Origin: Gammaproteobacteria bacterium
Lineage (GTDB): Bacteria > Pseudomonadota > Gammaproteobacteria > Chromatiales > Chromatiaceae
Assembly: GCA_024277555.1 (NCBI GenBank)
Contig: JAJRUY010000271.1
Span: 1 to 11,442, forward strand
Direction: 5' to 3'
DNA: 11,442 bases
Positions 7,967-11,442 of this stretch are shown piece after piece. The notes under the pieces were generated by a model. It saw only the letters and a list, made by a program, of their open reading frames with translations, was not told the origin of the DNA and did no database searches. The position numbers and the translations under genes are program-made. Every line of letters begins with the position of its first letter. Position 1 is the stretch's first letter.

Positions 7967-8028
7967 TCACTCCGGCGAAAGCCGGAATCCGGAAAAATCA
8001 TCACCAAGGATCCCGGCCTGCACCGGGA
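7967..8028. repeat. Partial copy of the dispersed repeat, two hairpins
   Basis: The 17-nt core TCACTCCGGCGAAAGCC at 7967-7983 is identical to 2702-2718 in the element between the symporter and acs operons. TCCGGC-GAAA-GCCGGA (7971-7986) is a perfect 6-bp stem with a GNRA loop. TCCCGG-N6-CCGGGA (8011-8028) is a second perfect 6-bp stem. The longer terminal repeats of the first copy are not seen here, so this is a different subtype or a degraded copy. It lies in the acs-ppsA gap and ends about 45 bp before the ppsA start. Confidence 0.65.
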
Positions 8029-8073
8029 CGGCAAGAGCAGCAAGGCTGCCCACACAACACAGAGAGACCCGCC

Positions 8074-10431
8074 ATGCCGGAACAAATCATTTGGTTCGAA
8101 GACCTCTCCATGGACAGCCTGTCCATGGTGGGTGGCAAAAATGCCTCCCTGGGAGAAATGATCCGCAACCTGTCAGAAGCCGGTGTGCGGGTTCCTGGCG
8201 GCTTTGCCACCACAGCTCAGGCATTCCGTGAATTTCTTGATCACAACAAACTCAGGGAACGCATTGCCTCCCTGCTGCAAGAACTGGATGTTGGCGATGT
8301 GGTTGCACTGGCCGCCGCCGGCAAAACCATACGCCAATGGGTGGTGGATTCACCCCTGCCGGAAGCACTGGAGAAATCTGTCACCAGCGCCTATAAGAAA
8401 ATGTACATCAACGGCAAACCTCCAGCGGTAGCGGTACGCTCTTCCGCCACAGCAGAAGATCTGCCTGATGCCTCTTTTGCCGGGCAGCAGGAAACCTACC
8501 TGAATGTGGTTGGACTGGAGAACATACTGCATTATATCCGCGAGGTTTTTGCTTCCCTGTACAATGATCGCGCCATTGCCTACCGGGTGCACCAGGGCTT
8601 CGATCATGGCCAGGTAGCCCTTTCCGCCGGCATTCAGCGCATGGTGCGTTCTGACATTGGTTCCGCCGGGGTAATATTCACCCTGGACACGGAATCCGGC
8701 TTCCGGGATGTAGTGTTCATTACCAGCAGCTATGGTCTGGGAGAGACCATAGTTCAGGGTTCGGTGAATCCGGACGAGTTCTATGTCCACAAAAACGCCC
8801 TTTCTGCCGGGAAACCCGCCATATTGCGCCGCACTCTGGGCAGCAAGGCCATCAAGATGATCTATGGCCCAGACCCGCAGCACCCGGTAAAAACCGTGGA
8901 TGTGCCTGCGGATGAACAGCAGCGCTTTTCCCTGAGTGATGCACAGGTTCAAGAGCTGGCCCGTTATGCCATCATCATCGAAAATCACTACCAGCGCCCC
9001 ATGGACATCGAATGGGCATTGGATGGCGAAGACGGCAAACTCTATATTCTTCAGGCGCGGCCGGAGACCGTGGAAAGCCGTACCGACGCCGGACTGGAAA
9101 CCTATGAGTTGAAAGAAACCGGCCCCCTGCTCTGTCAGGGACGCGCCATCGGCCAGCGCATTGGCTCGGGCACAGCAAGAATTATCCAGCACGCCTCGGA
9201 AATGCAACGGGTACGCCCTGGCGATGTGCTGATTACCGATATGACCGATCCCGATTGGGAGCCGATCATGAAACGCGCCGCGGCCATCGTCACAAATCGT
9301 GGCGGGCGCACCTGCCATGCCGCCATCATCGCCCGTGAAATGGGCATTCCCGCCGTGGTCGGCTGTGGTGACGCCACGGATAAAATTCCGGAAGGCCAGC
9401 CGGTTACGGTTTCCTGCGCCGAAGGCGACGAAGGCTTCATCTATGCCGGCCTGTTGCAGTTCGAAATCAAGCACACGGATACCGGCAACATGCCGGAACT
9501 TCCGATGAAGATCATGATGAACGTCGCCGCTCCTTCCCGGGCATTCGGCTTCTCCCGCATTCCCAATCATGGCGTGGGGCTGGCTCGCCTGGAGTTCATC
9601 ATCAACAATACCATCGGTATTCATCCCAAAGCCCTGCTGGAGTTTGAGCAGCAACCTGCTGAAATACAGCAGCAGATACGCAACCGCATTGCCGGCTACC
9701 CCGACCCACGCAGCTTTTATGTGGAAAAGCTGGTGGAAGGCATCGCTACCCTGGCCGCAGCATTTATAGACAAACCAGTGATCGTGCGCCTGTCGGATTT
9801 CAAGTCCAACGAATATGCGAATCTTCTGGGCGGCAGGGCTTACGAGCCGGAAGAAGAAAACCCCATGCTGGGCTTCCGCGGTGTTTCCCGCTATCTGTCA
9901 GAGGAGTTTCGTCCCTGTTTTGAACTGGAATGTGAAGCCCTGCGCCGGGTACGCGATGTGATGGGTTTTTCCAATGTGGAAGTCATGGTGCCATTCGTCC
10001 GCACCCTGGAGGAAGCCGAGCAAATCGTTTCCCTGCTGGCGGAAAACGGGTTGGTGCGGGGAAACAACGGGCTGCGGCTAATTATGATGTGCGAAATCCC
10101 CTCCAACGCATTGCTTGCCGAAGATTTCCTGCGATTTTTTGATGGCTTTTCCATCGGCTCCAACGACCTGACCCAGCTCACCCTGGGCTTGGATCGCGAC
10201 TCAGCATTGGTCGCAAACAGGTTTAACGAACGCAACCCTGCGGTAAAACTACTACTGAAAATGGCTATCGACACCTGTCGCAAACAGAACAAATATATAG
10301 GCATCTGTGGCCAGGGGCCATCAGATTATCCGGAACTGGCAGAGTGGCTGTTCGCCCAGGGCATCGGCAGCATCTCCCTCAATCCGGACACGGTGCTGCA
10401 AACCTGGCTGCATCTGGCGGATGAGCGGTGA
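8074..10431 (+). CDS. ppsA: Phosphoenolpyruvate synthase (pyruvate, water dikinase)
   Basis: PpsA makes PEP from pyruvate, ATP and water, giving AMP and phosphate, and is the entry to gluconeogenesis from three-carbon acids. The 785 residues (E. coli 792) show the N-terminal ATP-grasp-like domain (AVRSSATAEDLPDASFAGQQETYLN near 118-142), the central swivelling domain with GGRTCHAAIIAREMGIPAVVGCGDAT, and the C-terminal TIM-barrel ending in GICGQGPSDYPELAEWL. H415 is the phospho-accepting histidine (E. coli H421), T413 corresponds to the threonine that PpsR phosphorylates, and C745 corresponds to the catalytic cysteine. A purine-rich AGAGAGA lies 7-13 bases before the ATG. Its stop overlaps the ppsR start by 4 bp. 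It could be read from its own promoter in the repeat-containing gap or through from acs. Confidence 0.97.
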   Translation: MPEQIIWFEDLSMDSLSMVGGKNASLGEMIRNLSEAGVRVPGGFATTAQAFREFLDHNKLRERIASLLQELDVGDVVALAAAGKTIRQWVVDSPLPEALEKSVTSAYKKMYINGKPPAVAVRSSATAEDLPDASFAGQQETYLNVVGLENILHYIREVFASLYNDRAIAYRVHQGFDHGQVALSAGIQRMVRSDIGSAGVIFTLDTESGFRDVVFITSSYGLGETIVQGSVNPDEFYVHKNALSAGKPAILRRTLGSKAIKMIYGPDPQHPVKTVDVPADEQQRFSLSDAQVQELARYAIIIENHYQRPMDIEWALDGEDGKLYILQARPETVESRTDAGLETYELKETGPLLCQGRAIGQRIGSGTARIIQHASEMQRVRPGDVLITDMTDPDWEPIMKRAAAIVTNRGGRTCHAAIIAREMGIPAVVGCGDATDKIPEGQPVTVSCAEGDEGFIYAGLLQFEIKHTDTGNMPELPMKIMMNVAAPSRAFGFSRIPNHGVGLARLEFIINNTIGIHPKALLEFEQQPAEIQQQIRNRIAGYPDPRSFYVEKLVEGIATLAAAFIDKPVIVRLSDFKSNEYANLLGGRAYEPEEENPMLGFRGVSRYLSEEFRPCFELECEALRRVRDVMGFSNVEVMVPFVRTLEEAEQIVSLLAENGLVRGNNGLRLIMMCEIPSNALLAEDFLRFFDGFSIGSNDLTQLTLGLDRDSALVANRFNERNPAVKLLLKMAIDTCRKQNKYIGICGQGPSDYPELAEWLFAQGIGSISLNPDTVLQTWLHLADER

Positions 10432-11240
10432 GCACGCGGGTATTCATCCTCTCGGATCACACCGGCATTACCGCTGGCTCTATCGCGCGGGCGCTGCTGG
10501 CGCAGTTTCCGGATCAGGACTTTGCACTGGAGGAACACCCTTTTCTGGATAACATGGAAAAGGTATCGGCCATCGCAGACCAGATCGAATCCCTGGTGCA
10601 ATCGGGCAGCCCCCCGCTGGTATTCAGCTCCATCGTCGACAGGGATTCCCGCACTTTACTGGGCGAAAAATCTGGCTGGCATTTGTTCGACATCTTCCAG
10701 GCATTCACTCCCGGCCTGAAGAAATTTCTGGGTACGGCTGCATCACCGGTTGCCGGACATTTGCATGGCATCGGCAACACGGCGCTATACTCCGAGCGTA
10801 TTCAGGCGCTGGACTATGCCATGCTCCATGATGACGGCAGCATCACCCGGAACTATGCACAGGCAGATGTTATTCTCATCGGCGTATCCCGTAGCGGAAA
10901 AACCCCCACCTGCATGTATCTGGCACTGCACAATGGCTTGCAGGCCGCCAACTATCCACTGGTGGATGAGGATCTGGAAACAACCCGGCTCCCGGCGATA
11001 CTCAGAGATCACCTGGACAAGCTGGTCGCCCTGACCATCGAACCGGAACAGCTGCACCGCATCCGTCAGCAACGCCGTCAGGGCAGCCGTTACTCCTCTC
11101 TGGAACAATGCCAGTGGGAAGTCCATCAGGCGGAAACCCTGTTTCGCAAATACCGCATTCCGGTCATTGATACCACTGCCATCTCCATCGAGGAAATCGC
11201 CATGCGCATTACCACCGAAATAATGCAAGATACAAAATAA
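10428..11240 (+). CDS. ppsR: PEP synthase regulatory protein (bifunctional kinase / Pi-dependent phosphorylase, DUF299)
   Basis: PpsR inactivates PpsA by ADP-dependent phosphorylation of a threonine next to the catalytic histidine and reverses this by phosphorolysis. The 270 residues (E. coli about 277) begin STRVFILSDHTGITAGSIARALLAQF, the usual N-terminus, and carry the P-loop GVSRSGKTPT at 152-161, both typical of DUF299. The start is GTG at 10428, within GTGA shared with the ppsA stop; it is the only start that gives the conserved N-terminus in full. The 4-bp overlap implies coupled translation of enzyme and regulator. The target sequence in PpsA, T413-C-H415, is intact. In E. coli and Pseudomonas, as I recall, the two genes are divergent, so the tandem overlapping order here is different. 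Confidence 0.95.
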   Translation: MSTRVFILSDHTGITAGSIARALLAQFPDQDFALEEHPFLDNMEKVSAIADQIESLVQSGSPPLVFSSIVDRDSRTLLGEKSGWHLFDIFQAFTPGLKKFLGTAASPVAGHLHGIGNTALYSERIQALDYAMLHDDGSITRNYAQADVILIGVSRSGKTPTCMYLALHNGLQAANYPLVDEDLETTRLPAILRDHLDKLVALTIEPEQLHRIRQQRRQGSRYSSLEQCQWEVHQAETLFRKYRIPVIDTTAISIEEIAMRITTEIMQDTK

Positions 11241-11280
11241 GCTCGAGAAGTCTTGGTGCAGTTGAGCGTTTCCCGGAGAT

Positions 11281-11322
11281 AAAAAAATCCCCGCCCAGCA
11301 TCTGGCCAGGCAGGGATTTTTT
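11281..11322. terminator. Bidirectional Rho-independent terminator between convergent genes
   Basis: An A-run and TCCC (11282-11291), then GCC, pair with GGC and GGGATTTTTT (11309-11322), with one C/A mismatch in the stem. The T-run on one strand and A-run on the other let it stop transcription both ways. It lies 41 bp after the ppsR stop and 20 bp beyond the end of the - strand gene fragment, which fits convergent genes. Confidence 0.9.
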
Positions 11323-11341
11323 ACTTGCGCTACAGCGTCCG

Positions 11342-11442
11342 TTACAGCACCATGCCCCAGGAGATGCCGATGGAGTTCTGGTACATCTTGATATCGGCTT
11401 CGCCGCCACCAAAATCCGGCGGTATGGAAGCAGAACCCTTCA
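11342..11442 (-). CDS. C-terminal fragment of a convergent gene, possibly an outer-membrane beta-barrel protein
   Basis: Reading the - strand from the right edge in the frame that stops at TAA (11342-11344) gives 33 residues ending in DIKMYQNSIGISWGMVL. No start is present because the gene continues beyond the window. The last residues alternate between hydrophobic (I, I, W, M, L) and small or polar side chains, as in the closing strand of an outer-membrane barrel, though the final residue is Leu and not the usual Phe or Trp. Position directly beyond a bidirectional terminator supports a real gene end. The function cannot be told from this fragment. Confidence 0.45.
   Translation of the reverse strand, partial: KGSASIPPDFGGGEADIKMYQNSIGISWGMVL

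Noticed and set aside
8350..9654. 434-codon open frame on the - strand within ppsA
   Set aside because: Antisense to conserved PpsA domains, with no recognisable motif.

Overview
The window looks like chromosomal DNA from a gammaproteobacterium. The GC content appears moderate (my estimate, not counted). The set and order of genes (DUF4212 subunit, SSS-family symporter, cNMP/CBS/DUF294 protein, DEDDh exonuclease, acetyl-CoA synthetase) matches the acetate uptake and activation neighbourhood known from gammaproteobacteria such as Vibrio. I cannot name the species. All complete genes are on the + strand. The only - strand gene is a fragment at the right edge.

Layout: (1) 1-576 is non-coding. 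It holds three copies of a 21-22-nt motif that looks like an insertion-sequence end, a perfect 21-bp hairpin, a cluster of GTTAC half-sites, and a strong match to a sigma-54 -24/-12 promoter ahead of the first operon. (2) 577-2613 is a two-gene operon for a sodium:solute symporter, probably for acetate or a similar monocarboxylate. It ends in a textbook terminator. (3) 2666-2915 holds a short palindromic MITE-like repeat element. (4) 2916-7924 is a probable operon: a small membrane-anchored protein of unknown function, a cNMP-CBS-nucleotidyltransferase (DUF294) protein, a DnaQ-like exonuclease joined to it by a TGATG stop/start overlap, and acs. (5) 7925-8073 holds a hairpin and a second, partial copy of the dispersed repeat. 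(6) 8074-11240 carries ppsA (PEP synthase) and its regulator ppsR, overlapping by 4 bp. (7) A bidirectional terminator separates ppsR from a convergent gene of which only the last 33 codons are present.

Taken together, the window encodes growth on acetate or pyruvate-type carbon. The symporter imports the acid, Acs makes acetyl-CoA, and PpsA with its kinase/phosphorylase PpsR controls carbon flow from pyruvate to PEP for gluconeogenesis. The DUF294 protein and exonuclease travel with acs in many genomes, but their role there is not settled. No phage, CRISPR, tRNA, rRNA or obvious defence system is visible. The least ordinary material is the non-coding DNA at 84-488, the MITE-like repeats, and a calcium-loop-like insertion in the symporter.
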